Assembly (NCBI GenBank): GCA_009739215.1
Contig: VSJF01000004.1
Location: 1,054,001-1,118,000 of the forward strand
Direction of reading: 5' to 3'
From: Floccularia luteovirens
Lineage: Eukaryota > Basidiomycota > Agaricomycetes > Agaricales > Squamanitaceae
Length of the DNA stretch: 64,000 nucleotides
The translations under genes were made by a program, and so were the position numbers. Position 1 is the stretch's first letter; each line of letters opens with the position of its first letter. The notes below the pieces were generated by a model. That model was not told the DNA's origin. It was given only the letters and a program-made list of their open reading frames with translations, and ran no database searches. Below are positions 34,035-46,525 of the stretch, piece after piece.

Positions 34035-34308
34035 AGAGATTATTATTTCGGTAGAAAATTATAGGAAGACCCCGAAGAGTGAAGAGAGATAAGATTGCAT
34101 TAAAGTAAATTAGGGAAATGAAATGATTTCATAAAACAAATTCATGCTTTCTGTTTTTCTACCCCGCTCGCAGGTCGTTGCAAGTCAGATTCGTCGAGCA
34201 ATTTCAATCCCCCAACCTTTCTTCTTCTCCCCATCTTCCCTTCAATCACATCCCTTCAAAGTTTAATAAAGCTTTATTTATTCTCCCTTTCACAAATCCC
34301 TCATAATC

Positions 34309-35452
34309 ATGGATCATGCAGACTGGAACTCCGTACTACAATTCGTTGCAGATCCTCTCGAAATGGACTTTGCTGCCGACAAGCAATTACCGACACTTCA
34401 GGTACCAACGCCCCCGGTACGTTGCGCTCGTTGTTCTCTCTATTTCCTTTTTTTCTTAACAACTTCCAGCAATCTCATGATGGAACCCCTGTATCTGACG
34501 AACCTGCTGAAGAAAACACGCTAGTATCAGTATCAACAACATTTTACCCTGGATCCCAGCACCACTCTCTGCCCTCAGACATAATTCTTTTATCCTCAGA
34601 TAATGTGTTCTTTTACGTCCACTGTCACCTCATCCTGGCTGCATCAGACAATGGTTTTCGTGGCCTTCTGCCTCCTCCCCCTCCCTCGGGAAAGGACCAG
34701 GATCCAATTGTACACGTCCCAGAATCATCAACGGTATTGAACATCATTCTTCACATCATCTATGATATGTCTTGTGCGCATTACTCTCCTAATTTCTCTA
34801 CCTTGGAATTCGCAATAAATCAACTCCCTGTCTATGGCATTTCCCCCAAAACACGCATAATTCCTTCAGCACTTATATATGCTCTTTTGTTGTCTCATTC
34901 GCCTCACTTTCCGATCGAGCTGTATGCGCTCGCTGCTTCCTTCGATCTCTATGAGCTTGCTGTCGCCACTTCATCACACTTGTTATCTTTTCCTCTTGCA
35001 ACGCTTAGCGACGCCATGGCTGAGCGCATAGGTCCTGTGTATTTGAAACGTCTGTTTTTCCTACATTTTGGTCGTTCAGATGCACTGAAGAGGGTTCTGC
35101 TCCAACCTCCTCAACCCCACCCTCCTACGCCATGGTGTGACTTTACTGAACAAAAAAAACTTACGCGGGCGTGGGCTCTAGCTTCAGCCTATCTAGCATG
35201 GGATGCACGGCCTGGTATGCACCAAATCCTCATTTCTCACATAATTCTCATGTTCCATAGATCTATCCACCAGTACTATGGAGTTTGCTTTGCGTCCTCT
35301 GGCAGAACATTTAACATGTGAACAATGCCAAATCTCACTTAGAGAACGGATCAAGAACCTCGTTGTTCAATGGTCCGTTGTAAAAGTATGTATTCCCACA
35401 AGTACAAGTAGAAACTTCTAACAACATGATACTCTGCCAGCGAACAATTTGA
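34309..35452 (+). CDS. BTB/POZ-like domain protein
   Basis: Four exons (34309-34416, 34470-35214, 35261-35385, 35441-35452) give 329 residues; the last exon carries only three codons and the stop. The central part (LPSDIILLSSDNVFFYVHCHLILAAS) is the start of the divergent BTB fold seen in a large basidiomycete-specific family, where the protein is thought to mediate protein contacts. The C-terminal half is helical with two Cys-x2-Cys residues (CEQC) but no known domain. Function unknown; BTB proteins often serve as substrate adaptors for Cul3 ligases, which cannot be tested from sequence. Confidence 0.75.
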
Positions 35453-36077
35453 CGACTACAACTATCTTAGGGACGACATTAGACTTTTCCAAATAATTGA
35501 ACGCTGTGGGCTCCGTCCAGTATCCAGCGCGTATAAAAAAACCTTCACCAAGATTTAGCAACGTTCCGAGTCGGCTATCCTGTGGGTCCCTTCGACTCTT
35601 TCCACGGGGAGGATATTTTCAAACCGTCCCGAACTTAGCAGAAATCATTCTGCATCACATACTGTACCTGTACCTGTTGTTCCATCCCCACACACGCATA
35701 CGAGTCATGGACCATCGATACCCCCCCGGCTTTCAGGTCTTTATAATGTACAATTACTGCATTCTTTTCAAAGCACCCACTTGTCTTGTCCCATTCTCCT
35801 GCACCCCATTGTCATACACGAGTCAATATTAAGTGTAACACCTACCTGTCTCATACACGCAACGAGACCTTGTATACTATATGTTTTGATAGCACTTTTT
35901 TCAATATGACGCGTTTCTACAGCGTTTATGTACCGCGCACCAGCTAGGTCCAATTATCGATTGATGACGCGAAAATGATGTCATTGAAATAGACTACATG
36001 ATTCACATAATATACAACCTTTTCGGCACTTGTATACATATGACGAGAGTTCACAGAGTCAGGGGTCCCATCAACTT
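35453..36077. other. Convergent intergenic region BTB gene / MOB1
   Basis: About 625 bases between two converging genes. Contains only short open frames without partners; a C-rich run (about 35728-35735) and AT-rich 3' flanks. Nothing further recognised. Confidence 0.4.
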
Positions 36078-37171
36078 TCATTTCTCCTCTGCAAGAATAG
36101 CATCATTCAACTCGTCTAGTGGAGCAAGTTCCTTCTTATCAACAAGATCAAACTGTATTGGTAACTTTCAGCCAAGATACATTGCACGTTTATGACAGAG
36201 GGCACGTACCTCATTGACAAATAAAAAGAAATGTCTGTAACTGGTATTCAGGTGCGCTTAAACAACGGAGAATGTAAGCAGCTGACTAAAAGGGTGTAAG
36301 ATATTCTATCTTTATACCTTCAATACCTAATGCGCATACATGATCAAAATGATTGCTGTATATATGCGCGTAAACACGGAACAAGCGACGAACGATAGTT
36401 CGAACAGTGTCACGGAAGTTTTTCGGGAAGGGTACTCCTGCAAGATTAGGTTGAAGGCAATGGACGGTTGTGAAAAGCTTCGGGCTCACCAATCTTGTTC
36501 GGGAAAACGTTCTCATCATCCAGTAAATTTTGAGCCCAGTTCATCAAGGCATCTACATAATCCGGAGCCGGAAGCTTCGTTGGTCGCTTATACCTAACGC
36601 CGTCTTCCCATAGGTATTCATATCTATTCATTTGGTGTTCATAAGATGTATTTTAGCGGTAATCCACACGAACCTTGGTCCAGCAGACATGATGGGGCAC
36701 TATTGAGCGTTGTTATCATATTGCTTCCTTAGATCGATAAACTGATTTTACCTCTTGAGCCGTACAGAATTCTGTAACGGTTCCATAGAGCATATTGAGG
36801 TGGTTGAAGAAGTCGACAGCTAGAGGTCCAAGTGTTTAAGGGAAGTTTTGGTTCGCCAGAAGATATGATACATACCATGCACCGCTAGCCACTCATTTGT
36901 ATCCTCTCCTTCTGGGAGTCGCACTGCTAACCTGAGATTCCCAGAACCCTAAGCGCGTACGATAAACGCGTTGAAAACAGATGTACGAAAGCCAATCCTT
37001 ACCAACGTAGCTTCTGCATACTTTCTTAGTTGATATTGTTTCGTGCCTTCGGGAACGTCTTTGCGTGGCTTAAACGTTCTTGTTTTCCCACTAAGTTATC
37101 CCGATCTCTGTGATTATTATAGAACGCACTAACAAAGAATAGGAGGCTCACAGTCCGAAGAACGATGACAT
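36078..37171 (-). CDS. MOB1: MOB kinase activator, MOB1
   Basis: Nine exons (37171-37152, 37090-37003, 36948-36876, 36819-36752, 36699-36674, 36623-36490, 36437-36318, 36256-36210, 36152-36078) give 216 residues, the standard Mob1 size. Conserved blocks in order: TRTFKPRKDVPEGTKQYQL, NLRLAVRLPEGEDTNEWLA, NMLYGTVTEFCTAQECP with the zinc Cys residues, YEYLWEDG, HIYSNHF with the zinc His, and HLNTSYRHFFLFV. Mob1 binds and activates NDR/LATS-type kinases in mitotic exit, septation and morphogenesis. Exons as short as 20 and 26 nt are required and keep phase. Divergent from the HSP31-like gene. Confidence 0.95.
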
Positions 37172-37600
37172 TGAAAGTAGGTTGAATTAAGCGTGATGAA
37201 GCTCCCCTGTGGAACGGTGTCGAACGGCGGACCTTGGCAGAGATAACCATATTAGGATCTGATTTTATGACTCCCAGGGTCTTTATCAGCCTACAAAAGT
37301 TATATCCTTAACAGCCGATTCCACACATCTCATTCCTCCATGGATCCGGATTCTCCATCAGTGCGACTAGAAGTCTCTAGAATGCGTGGACCACAATAAT
37401 GGGCATCTATTCACGTTGACGTGGGTATATATGCAATCGCTTATTAATTCTTTGAAATCTCCACAGAAGACGTGCAAATTACAACATGAGTAATACACTT
37501 TCTGAGACAGGAAGTAACTGCGTATAAAAGGTCTGAGAGAAATAGCACCCCCAACAATAACGCCTTTCTCACACAAAACACATTGTTGATACATACAGAT

Positions 37601-38626
37601 ATGCCTTCCGTCCTCTTCGTTTTGACTTCCGCAAACAAAACCCTTACAGGATCTCAAACTGTGAGCGATAGTATTTAGTAATTCCCGTATCCTAACCATC
37701 GACTGTCGTAAAGGGCTGGTACCTCCCAGAGGCTGCGCACCCATACTACGTCCTCGAACCTCATGCCAAAATCGATTTTGCTGCCCCTCAGGGACCAAAC
37801 CCACCACTTGATGAAAGTAGCGTCCAAGTAAGAAACATCAGATCAGTAATCTTTTTTTACAATAACGTTTATATCCTTTACAGGCGTTTGCGAAAGACGA
37901 ATTAAGTGTCAAATTCTTGAACGATGAAACTATCAAGTCTAAGCTTGCCAACACCAAAAAATTGACTGACGTCAATGTCAACGACTATGATGCAATTTTC
38001 TACGTTGGAGGGCATGGACCAGTCATGGATCTGGCCGTAGATCCAGTCAATGCCAAATTGGTATCCGACGTACGCTCATTGTAGTTGTCTCTTTCGAAGA
38101 GGATTTAACACATTATAATAGTTTTGGCAGGCAGGCAAGATCGTCTCTGCAGTCTGTCACGGTCCAGCGTAAGTCCGAAAATCCCCTTTTATTAGAAAAT
38201 CATCGAATGCCTTGATGTAGTGGCCTGGTTGGTGGAGTTGACTCGACCGGAAAATCAATTCTCGCTGGAAAGTCCCTTACCGGATTCTCCAACCAGGAGG
38301 AAAACTTGGCAGGCAAAGTCAAGGTCGGTGGATACATGCCTTGCGATAATTTTAACTGCATAACTTATATGCATTTTACATAGGACGTTCCATTTTTGCT
38401 CGAGGATAGGATCACCGAACTCGGTGGAAAGTATACGCAAGCTGAAGCATGGCAGGTATGTATTCTATTCTGCAATCGGATTAGGCGGGATACTAGCTGA
38501 TATACGTACTCTTAGCCAAAGGTCGTTGTCGACGGATTACTCATTACTGGTCAAAACCCAGCATCTGCTACTCCTGTTGGTGAAGCTATTCTCAAGGCGC
38601 TGCCCCAAGTACGTGCCAACAATTAG
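37601..38626 (+). CDS. HSP31/DJ-1/PfpI family protein (class I GATase-like)
   Basis: Seven exons (37601-37660, 37714-37827, 37884-38069, 38131-38168, 38221-38323, 38384-38455, 38516-38626) give 227 residues. It begins MPSVLFVLTSANKTL, has GWYLPEAAHPYYV with the family Glu, the IFYVGGHGPVMDL turn, and the nucleophile elbow SAVCHGPAGLV; TGQNPASATPVGE closes the domain. This is the Hsp31-like branch, linked in yeast to methylglyoxal detoxification (glutathione-independent glyoxalase III) and stress chaperone activity. Catalytic Cys, the following His and the upstream Glu are all visible, so the enzyme should be active. The stop is reached by reading through a potential donor after PQ. Confidence 0.93.
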
Positions 38627-38853
38627 TGATTGTAATGGTAATGTACCAGATTGGTGTAATTTTAATTCATCCCACAAATGAGTAGTATAATGTTCTGTAA
38701 GAATATATGTTTTCAGATATGGGCAAATTTTTCACTCCGGATATCCATGTTGAATTATGCATCGTTGCAATGATATCACAACATTTCTGTCTCGTATTTC
38801 AATAGTCACTCCTGAAAGCAAGAAAAAAGTATGCGGCGGGTTGAATGGGACGA

Positions 38854-39837
38854 CTAGATATATACCACAGACATCTTCCAGCCTTTTTTAAGAGTGAAGC
38901 CATCTAGTGCTTCTTTTGCAGTTGAAGCTAAATCGGGTGACTCAAAGAGTACCTGGGCCATTTTCACGCGAGCACCTGAAGCATTGGGTGTAGGTGACCA
39001 TGTAACCTGTGTTGTCTGGAAACCTTTGTATCTGGTATGGATGAGAGGAAAGGAAAATACGAGACTAAGTTTAGAGCGCTTACTGTTGGAATAGCACCGA
39101 CAAAACATCATCCTTCACTTCTTGAGGTAAATTTGTACACAGAAGACGCGCCGATGGGGCTTGCACCTGTTGGGGTACAGTGCTTGAAGTAGCAACTTTT
39201 TTTGGGAGGAAGATAGAGGGGTGAGGGAGATGAATATACGACAGGTTTGGATAACTCAACATACACGAATTATCCATATTAGTATCGGTATCCTTCCGTG
39301 GTGCTTCCTCATCATCATCAATCTCCATTTCTTCATCATCTTCATCCTCGTCTTCTTGTTTTTCTCGCTTCGTTGATCGTTCCACAACAATAGCGTCCGA
39401 CTCTCTTTGTCGTTTCCCGTTTTGTGTGATCAAGGCACTAGCGTTGGCTGCTGATGGTGGAACGAAACTGGGGTCATCTCTACGTAGTGTCGCGTATGAC
39501 TTTGACTTTGCATAATCGATGTGCTAAGAGCGGACGATATTTTGTTGAGTTCTATATTTCACCATCGTATAGATACAAGCAGCAACTCAACTAATGGTTT
39601 ATCATAGAAAAGCATACCCTCACAAGACCGCATGGCAGATGTCGCGCCAGCTAGGTCTGTGAAGACAAGGAAAGCTTGACCCCGCATGCGCTCGCTTTTC
39701 GAGGCGACAACATCAATGATTTTGCCATACGTTGTGAAGAAAGCTAAAAGTTGAGACCGTAGTTCCTCCTTGTTTATTTTATCATTGAGGTTGTTGATAT
39801 ATAGAGTGGTATTGGGTTGATTCGATGAGGATGCCAT
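38854..39837 (-). CDS. U1A/U2B''-like spliceosomal protein (two RRMs)
   Basis: Three exons (39837-39592, 39523-39084, 39031-38854) give 287 residues, or about 264 if a possible further intron in the linker (about 39200-39270) is removed; both keep frame. The first RRM starts TLYINNLNDKINKEELRSQL, with RNP1 RGQAFLVF and IDYAKSKSYA, the signature of U1A/U2B''/SNF proteins that bind U1 and U2 snRNA hairpins. A very acidic linker follows (EDEDEDDEEMEIDDDEE), then a second RRM (RLLCTNLPQEVKDDVL to VLFESPDLASTAKEAL). One such gene with two RRMs is common in fungi. Function as a U1 or U2 snRNP component is inferred from the family. Confidence 0.88.
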
Positions 39838-40304
39838 TATTTAGTTTGAGATAATAATTAGCTGACTGGGATCAACCAATGTGATACCGCTTTCCCACGG
39901 TCAGGTTCATAAAAGTGGACGGACCGGGTGGCACCGGTGATTGTAATATTTTGCAAAGACAAGTTGTTTCATTTATTGGTTATTTTTGTTGATAGGCAGT
40001 GGGAACAGATACTTCACAAGGCAAGTTATCGTCCGTCTTGACAGCACAGCTCGTGTCAATGACCCCGCCGCTTTTTCCCCTTCTTCCAACTTGTCCAATT
40101 CGGTCCTGACGCGGGACCTTCATTTCTCACGAGCCTGTTGTCCTTTTTTGCTTTTTTTCTCAATTATTTCAATTGTAACCCAACCACGAACGTGGCCTGA
40201 TAAAAAAAAAATTCTGCCAGGTTTTGCTTGTTTTGTTCCGACACTCAACAATACACCTGACTGGCAGACTCCCGGACGAGTCCATTCCCTCCACCATCAT
40301 TCCC

Positions 40305-41729
40305 ATGGGTTCATCCGTCGTCGCGGAATGGCTTCCTTCATATCTGGTGCCATTTTTCTCCCTCCAGTATCTCGTTGATAGGCCCGAGACCACCGATTCA
40401 TTTCCAGACTCTGTGTACTATAACACTGGACGGCTAGATTTTTGCTTGGTGATAACATGCATTGCCGTGATGGCGGTTTTACGAGACGTGTTTAGGCTTG
40501 GTGTCTTTGAGCCGTTGGCGCGATGGAAACTCATGCGAGATCTTCGACGCAAGTTAAGGCAAAAACAGCAAGAGAAGGCTCGGCTTGCTCTCAACGGGAA
40601 TGGACATTCACATAATGGAAATGGAAATGGACATATACACAATGGAAATGGAAATGGACATATACACAATGGAAATGGAAATGGACATATGCACAACGGA
40701 AATGGACATACGAACGGAAGTGCCACTAATGGTTCTGCTGTGGAAGGCGCGTCGCCTACGAGGAAGGAGTTGCGCCAACTAGAACGCAGTGTCCTACGGT
40801 TTGCGGAACAAGGGTGGTCAATGATATATTATACACTAGGGTGGTCATATGGTCTTGTACGTCCTAATCGTATTTTCATTGTAATGGGGGGCACTCAAAG
40901 AAGCTGACTTGCTCACAGTATATCCACCGTAATCTACCAACACGAGTGCTCGACCCAGTGGAAGTATGGCTAGGTTACCCACACATTCCAATTCCAGGTC
41001 CCCTCAAATTTTACTATATGATCCAAATTGCGTTTTACTTGCATCAAATATTGATACTCAATGCTGAGGCCCGACGAAAGGACCATGTACAAATGATGAC
41101 TCACCACATCATCACCTCTTTATTATTAATCGCCAGTTTCTTTACACACTTCACCCGCGTAGGGTGCCTAATACTCGTCCTCATGGACTGGTGCGACATC
41201 TTCTTACCAGTGCGTTGGCTCGTCCCTGTTTCATTTTTTTGTCCTAGACAAATGCTCATACTAGGATGACAGCTTGCGAAAATGATTCGCTATCTTGACA
41301 TCAGCCAGTTGGCTTGCGATACGACATTTGCATGGTTTCTGATCTCCTGGTTCGTTACAAGACACCTCCTCTTCATTATCGTGATAAAATCTACAATTTT
41401 CGACGCACCGGTATATGTTCCCCTCACGTATGAACCTGAGAAGGGACTCTACTTTAGTCCTTCCGCCTATACGGGATTTTGCACGATGCTGGTATCCCTC
41501 CAGGTGTGTATTAATTGAGAAAGATTGGCAAGGGTCTAACTGTTTGTATTATTCCTTGTAGATCATTCAAATGGTTTGGTTCTGGATGATTTGCCGAGTT
41601 GCCTGGCGCGTCATCAATGGCAGTGGTGCTTCGGATGACCGGAGCGATGATGAGGGGTAAGTTCGTTGTTTTATGACGAGAAGTTTACGAGAATTAACGA
41701 AAAGATGTAGCAGTGAGAAAGAAGAGTGA
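40305..41729 (+). CDS. Ceramide synthase, LAG1/LAC1 type (TLC domain)
   Basis: Five exons (40305-40856, 40919-41209, 41273-41503, 41562-41656, 41711-41729) give 395 residues. The TLC domain begins FYYMIQIAFYLHQI and contains the Lag motif region with two adjacent histidines (VQMMTHHIITSLLLI) and a downstream DWCDIFLPLAKM block; several membrane helices surround them. The family condenses fatty acyl-CoA with sphingoid bases in the ER. Between the first helix region and the TLC domain lies an expanded Asn-Gly-His tract from a 27-bp repeat (separate entry). Start chosen at MGSSVVAEW; the C-terminus ends in the acidic tail SDDEGSEKEE, usual for Lag1. Confidence 0.92.
40614..40694 (+). repeat. 27-bp minisatellite, three units, in frame
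   Basis: Three tandem 27-base units (40614-40640, 40641-40667, 40668-40694) of the form AATGGAAATGG AAATGGACATATACAC, the third with one change (tatgcac), flanked by partial units. Each encodes nine residues, NGNGNGHIH, on the cytosolic side of the ceramide synthase. Confidence 0.95.
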
Positions 41730-42028
41730 TATATAGAACATTAGACGCTGACAAGAGGAAAGTAATACTTTAAGGGAAGAGGAGATACCCGGCAACAGAA
41801 GCCAGAGGAGGTGGATAATCTAAAGAGATAAGATAAGATATATAGCGTGTGAATATTATGTCATGTCACGGTGTCACATGAAGAGGGACCTTCCTTATCG
41901 GATCAATCTGTACCCGCAGTTGCAAAGCTAAAGAGTCAGTGTGTGACAACCACTAATTGCTATTAACCTCTGTCTCCACTGCTTCCCTGCTCTCCCTCAT
42001 TTTATACCTTTGCTAGTTGACGCCACCC

Positions 42029-43042
42029 ATGATGGCTAGTTTCATGAGTTACTTTGGAGCTCGGAAAGATCCCAAGCAGTCTGCGCGAGACGCTATCGTG
42101 ACTCTGCGTCAGCACCTTCAGATGATTGAGAAGAAGGAAGAGTATCTCCAGAAGAAGATTGATGAAGAGCTCAAGAAAGCTCGTGCAAATGCAGTTTCTA
42201 ACAAGCCTGGTCAGTTGATGTTATGCTGTGTCCAGGACAGTCAGTGCTGATGTTGTTTTATTGTCTACTTTTCTGTCAAATCGATATATCTCGTCACAAC
42301 ATCATATTTGTTACTCGCTCAACCCGCCTGGTCACCCCCCCCATAATTGATTTTTTCTTTATGACGGGTTGCGTTTATAGCTGCCACTGCTGCCCTGAAA
42401 CGCAAGAAGGCTAACGAGCTCGAACTCGACCGCCTAGGAGGCACACGCCTGCAGCTCGAGATGCAAGTAAACACACTAGAATCCGCAAATCTCAACGCTG
42501 AAACGATGGCAGCGATGAAGAAGGCTTCGGATGCATTACGGGTGATCCATGGTAACATGTATGTTGGTTCTCCCTGCCTTAGTCCTCCATGTCTCTATGA
42601 TTTAACCCTTGATTCCTACATATAGAACGATTGACAAGGTTGATACGACAATGGCCGCGGTGAATGAGCAACGAGAGATTGCTAATGAGATTGCAGAAAC
42701 GATTTCAAACCCAGTGTACGCTGGCCTAGAACTAGACGACGTGCGTATCATGTCTTTGTAATCTGTTTCTGTGATGTTACTGATGATGCTCGTTATGAAA
42801 GGAGGATTTGAAGAAAGAATTGGAGGAATTGGAAGAAGACGAGTTGAACATGCGGTTGAACGAGGCAGATCACGCACCAGTGCATCTCCCCAGATCCGAA
42901 GAGAGTACGTATATGCTTTTGTTGTACATGTTCTCTGACTTATATCCATTGTGGTGCAGAATCACGGACACCAGCAGTTGCAGTTGCGGAGGACGACGAG
43001 GAAGTACAACTCCGGCAGTTACAGGCCGAGCTGGCAATGTAA
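42029..43042 (+). CDS. SNF7: ESCRT-III subunit SNF7/VPS32
   Basis: Five exons (42029-42209, 42381-42558, 42626-42740, 42802-42904, 42960-43042) give 219 residues. It starts MMASFMSYFGARKDPKQSAR, with the basic amphipathic first helix, followed by LQKKIDEELKKARA and ALKRKKANELELDRLGG, the core helices of CHMP4/Snf7, and an acidic C-terminal half. The C-terminal VQLRQLQAELAM is the MIM-like/Bro1-binding helix. Snf7 polymerises on endosomal membranes for cargo sorting and membrane scission. The intron after residue 60 is 171 nt, long for this window. Confidence 0.95.
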
Positions 43043-43461
43043 CCACTTATGTCTGCAGTTACAATTGCATACTTTCACTAGCAATCTCCCATATATTCAT
43101 TTATCCACTCTGGCCAGTTTTTGTCATCTCTCCCCATCGGTTGTGTTTTTAATAGTACCCCTACGCATCTAGTGAACAAGTCAATGTACATTTGATGTTA
43201 ATGAATCTCTTGTGAAGTAGAACCGTTCTCATTTTCTATTCTTTTTTACATATAGCTCTGTTGAGGTTGGGCCACAATAGATGTGAATATGATTGTGAAG
43301 TACAGGTGTTAAATTATAAAACATGAATGATAAACCCGTTGTAGGTGTTTAAAAAGAGTTCGTTGCGAGGTATCATTTGTCTTGGATGCATATCAACACA
43401 GGGTTAATTAACGACAAGAAATATTAGAGAGGCGCGATATCTATAGACCAGGCATGGCCAG
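43043..43461. other. Convergent intergenic region SNF7 / NEM1
   Basis: These 419 bases lie between the 3' ends of SNF7 and NEM1. AT-rich, without coding exons or repeats that I can recognise. Confidence 0.4.
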
Positions 43462-44495
43462 TCATGAACGGTGAGATCCGGCAGTGCGTAGGCCGAGCAC
43501 ACAGCGCACGTCCGAAATGAAGCGTAAAGAGTCGAGGACAGGCAGGAGGTCAAGTAAAGCTTCGTCAGATGGGTCATGCGTCCAGCCTTCTATGGGTATA
43601 CCATTTGCTAAAGGAAGTCATGCGGAATTTATTGACAGCGAGGATTTGTGAATGGACCAAAAGAGCTCACCTTCGTTCATACGGTAACTGATGGGGGAAT
43701 TATCTACGAGACATACACGTGCGAGATCGCCTTCTACTATAGAGAGGTCTTTCGTATAGCCGTTTGGTAGCTGGGTACAAGACTAGATGTAGGAAGATGA
43801 TGAGAGATAAAGAGAGGAGAAAGATGAAGAAACGGACATCGCGAAAGAATCTGTGCTCGAGAATGCCGCGGCCGGCGTCCAGCCAGTCAATGACGGGGTC
43901 AGCATATTCTTTCATAGAAGCGGTGAATATTACGAGGGTGTACCATCCAGAAACCTAAAAATACAAAAATAAGATCAAGGTGATAAGAGGGGAGAAATTG
44001 ACGGACGGTACGGAGAAAAAAGTCGACAAATGGGCGCTTATATACGTGGTAGAGAGTGCTCTTGCCACCTAGGACTACCTCTACGATATGGCCTGCGCCT
44101 TTATTTGTACGACCGAAACCAAAGAAACCGGAACCTGAGGAAGAGAGGGCGGGCATTGGACGGGATGTAGAGTGGATGAGGGTTTCATCGAGGTCGAGAA
44201 CGAGGGTTTTTGGAAGGTGAAAGGGGGTCTTGCGGGTTTGTAGTGTGGGGGTGGCAGAGCGTGAGATAGCTGGGGTTGCAGTGGATGGGGTTGGGGAGAG
44301 AAAAGGATGGGGATGAGTATGAGGGGGAGAGTTGAGAGGGAAAGGAAATCTCAGATGAGAGAGGAAAGCAGTGAGATTGTTCCAAAGCAGGAGAAAGAGG
44401 GGAACGAAGAGGAATTGGGGAAGATGAGGAAGAGGAAGAGACTTTGATGAAGCGAGGACATCGAACTGACGGGAGAGATAAGCGAGAGAGTTCAT
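43462..44495 (-). CDS. NEM1: NEM1/CTDNEP1-like phosphatase (HAD, FCP1 homology)
   Basis: Four exons (44495-44007, 43954-43838, 43782-43671, 43607-43462) give 287 residues. A hydrophobic segment near residues 28-45 ([18 protein letters not shown]) anchors it; after a Pro/Thr-rich linker comes the catalytic [10 protein letters not shown] motif (DxDxT), [20 protein letters not shown], and LVDNSPISY with [13 protein letters not shown]. This is the Nem1/Dullard phosphatase that, with Spo7, dephosphorylates lipin (Pah1) at the nuclear envelope and controls lipid storage. It is shorter than yeast Nem1 in the N-terminal part, as in other basidiomycetes. It lies 88 bases downstream of MFS5 on the same strand. 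Confidence 0.9.
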
Positions 44496-44582
44496 AGGTT
44501 CTAGCTATAGCACTCGTAGCAGACTAAGACTAAGCATTACAAGTTATATGTTCTCTGTTACATCTAGCTTAGTCAGATGTCG

Positions 44583-46525
44583 TCACAACATATATCTCTT
44601 TCCTCTCTTATTCTCTCTCCGAAGGTGCTCTCGGAACACGATACACATTATTATCGCCACCCCACTGCATGCGATACAGATCCCATACGACTTCCGGTAC
44701 GTCGGTCCCCATCCACTCGGCCATACATATCTGTAACAAACGTGTCTTTAACTTGTCTTTTTTATTCTTGCTTATGAACGAAACTTACGACCCTGCAACG
44801 TTCCCTAACTGTGAAAACGCGTTTATTATTGCAAGTGCTACTGCACGTTTAGATGCCGGGGCAGGAAACGAGTGGCTCATCCACGCGTAAAGGCAGATGA
44901 ACCCTGCGTACGACTGCGCCATCAGAAACCTTACATATCATTTAATCATGTCAGCTCAGCTCTTTCCCTTAATAGTTCAAAAACACACTCACAGTGACAC
45001 ATATCGTGCTGCTATGTTCATCGTCGATATTGCTATTATAAACCCAACAATTCCTACCCCAAACGATCCTACTATATGGTAGAATCGCTCTCCTACCTTG
45101 TCACTGTGTCGCGAATAGAAAAATGCAAACACCGCTGTGAATACAAACGGTGGCGCACATAGCAGCAGCGTCACCGTCCGATTGAATCCCAATGTCGCGC
45201 TCAGCGTCGGAAAGTATGCATTGAACGACAACGCAACCACCTCGGCTGTCAGCGCAAGCGACAGCCACCACACCTTCCAGTCAGTCACTGCCATCCACAA
45301 TCCGCTCCATTCGTTGTTGTCTTTACCCTCCTCCTCTTTCCCGTGATCTTCCTCCATCCGTCGAATTGCCAGCGCCCGCTCTTCTGGCGACAGCCACCTT
45401 GTCGTAGTCGGAAAATCCGGCAACATAAAGATCGCAATGATTGCAATGGCAATCGTCAATGCGCCTTCAATGAAAAACAGCCACCTCCACGCGGCATGTC
45501 CCAACTTTCCCTGCATTCCGCTAAGAATACCTGATGCCATGAGCGCCCCAAACGCATTACTGATAATGTTTCCGCAATACAATATCGCAGTACGTAGCCC
45601 AAGCTCATCTCGCTTGTACCATTTCGAAAGGAGAAACTGGTGCACGTTGAGCGGGAGGCATTAACGTTATAAAAATACTTACGAGGGCTCCCGGGAAAAA
45701 GGCGGCTTCAACAAACCCGAGGAAGAAGCGCGTTAGCAATGCACCCACGAAGCTGTGCCCCTCATTATTAATTCATTACACTTTGTGGGTGATACATGTT
45801 CCACTTACTTTTGGGTAACACCTTGTTGTGTTATATATATTAGCATTGGAAACCAGGCAACAATGAATCACCGCTTGCTCGCACACACCTGTTAGACAAG
45901 ATATCATCCCCCATATAATCATGCAACCAGGCAGGTAGAATGACGGTTTTCCGATCCAATTTAGAAACATGTTCCTTGAGTGTTTTCAGTCATCTGTTGG
46001 GAGGAAGTTGCATGGAGAGGCAACTTACGAAGGTACCTGCATGATAATGTAACCCACATATAGGATTGAAAGGAGGGTAGCGAATTCTTGACCTGATCCC
46101 AAGCAGCAATTCAGTGGACATAATACACGCATAACCGGAATGGCTTGCCCTTTAGTTTGAGGTCCGCCTCGAACCCTCGCAGCCTTGCCGCGCTATTGTT
46201 TCATTAATTACAACAGGATACTAAATTAAAGCGGTGGGTTAAGATATGCACCTAGCATTGTTCCGGTCAATCTGTAAGGACATTATCAGATCAATTTCAG
46301 GTTATCACCGACATCACACTCACATAGTTGAGAATATATATAAAGAACAGTATACTCATGCGCAAATCGATTTTTTAGTACAAGCTTTTTCTCTAATTTT
46401 CGTCGACCTTCGGGACCGCCGAATTCTGCATCTGGATCGGATTTAGATAAGGAAGGGGAGTCGCTTTTTTCGTCTGTTCGTTTCTCAATATCGTCACTCG
46501 AATCATGATCAATAGATGAGGGCAT
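44583..46525 (-). pseudogene. MFS transporter of the same family (MFS5), apparent frameshift near start
   Basis: Diverged relative of MFS1-4 with the same family features: N-terminal FGGPEGRRKLEKKLVLK, then IDLRMSILFFIYILNY, GFVEAAFFPGAL, WYKRDELGLRTAILY, PTLSATLGFNRTVTLLL, SDKVGERFYHI, and a C-terminus ending at 44583. Between KLVLK and IDLRM the frame changes: a run of six A (minus strand, 46371-46376) stands where five would keep the chain open. No intron can mend this. Everything after it is open and splices well, including one GC-AG intron (46093-46148). It is therefore either a recent pseudogene, a polymorphism, or a base-call error in a homopolymer. Substrate unknown (organic anion symporter family). 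Confidence 0.8.

Noticed and set aside
37367..37807. 146-codon open frame on the minus strand
   Set aside because: It overlaps the well-supported HSP31-like gene on the other strand and has no family signature.
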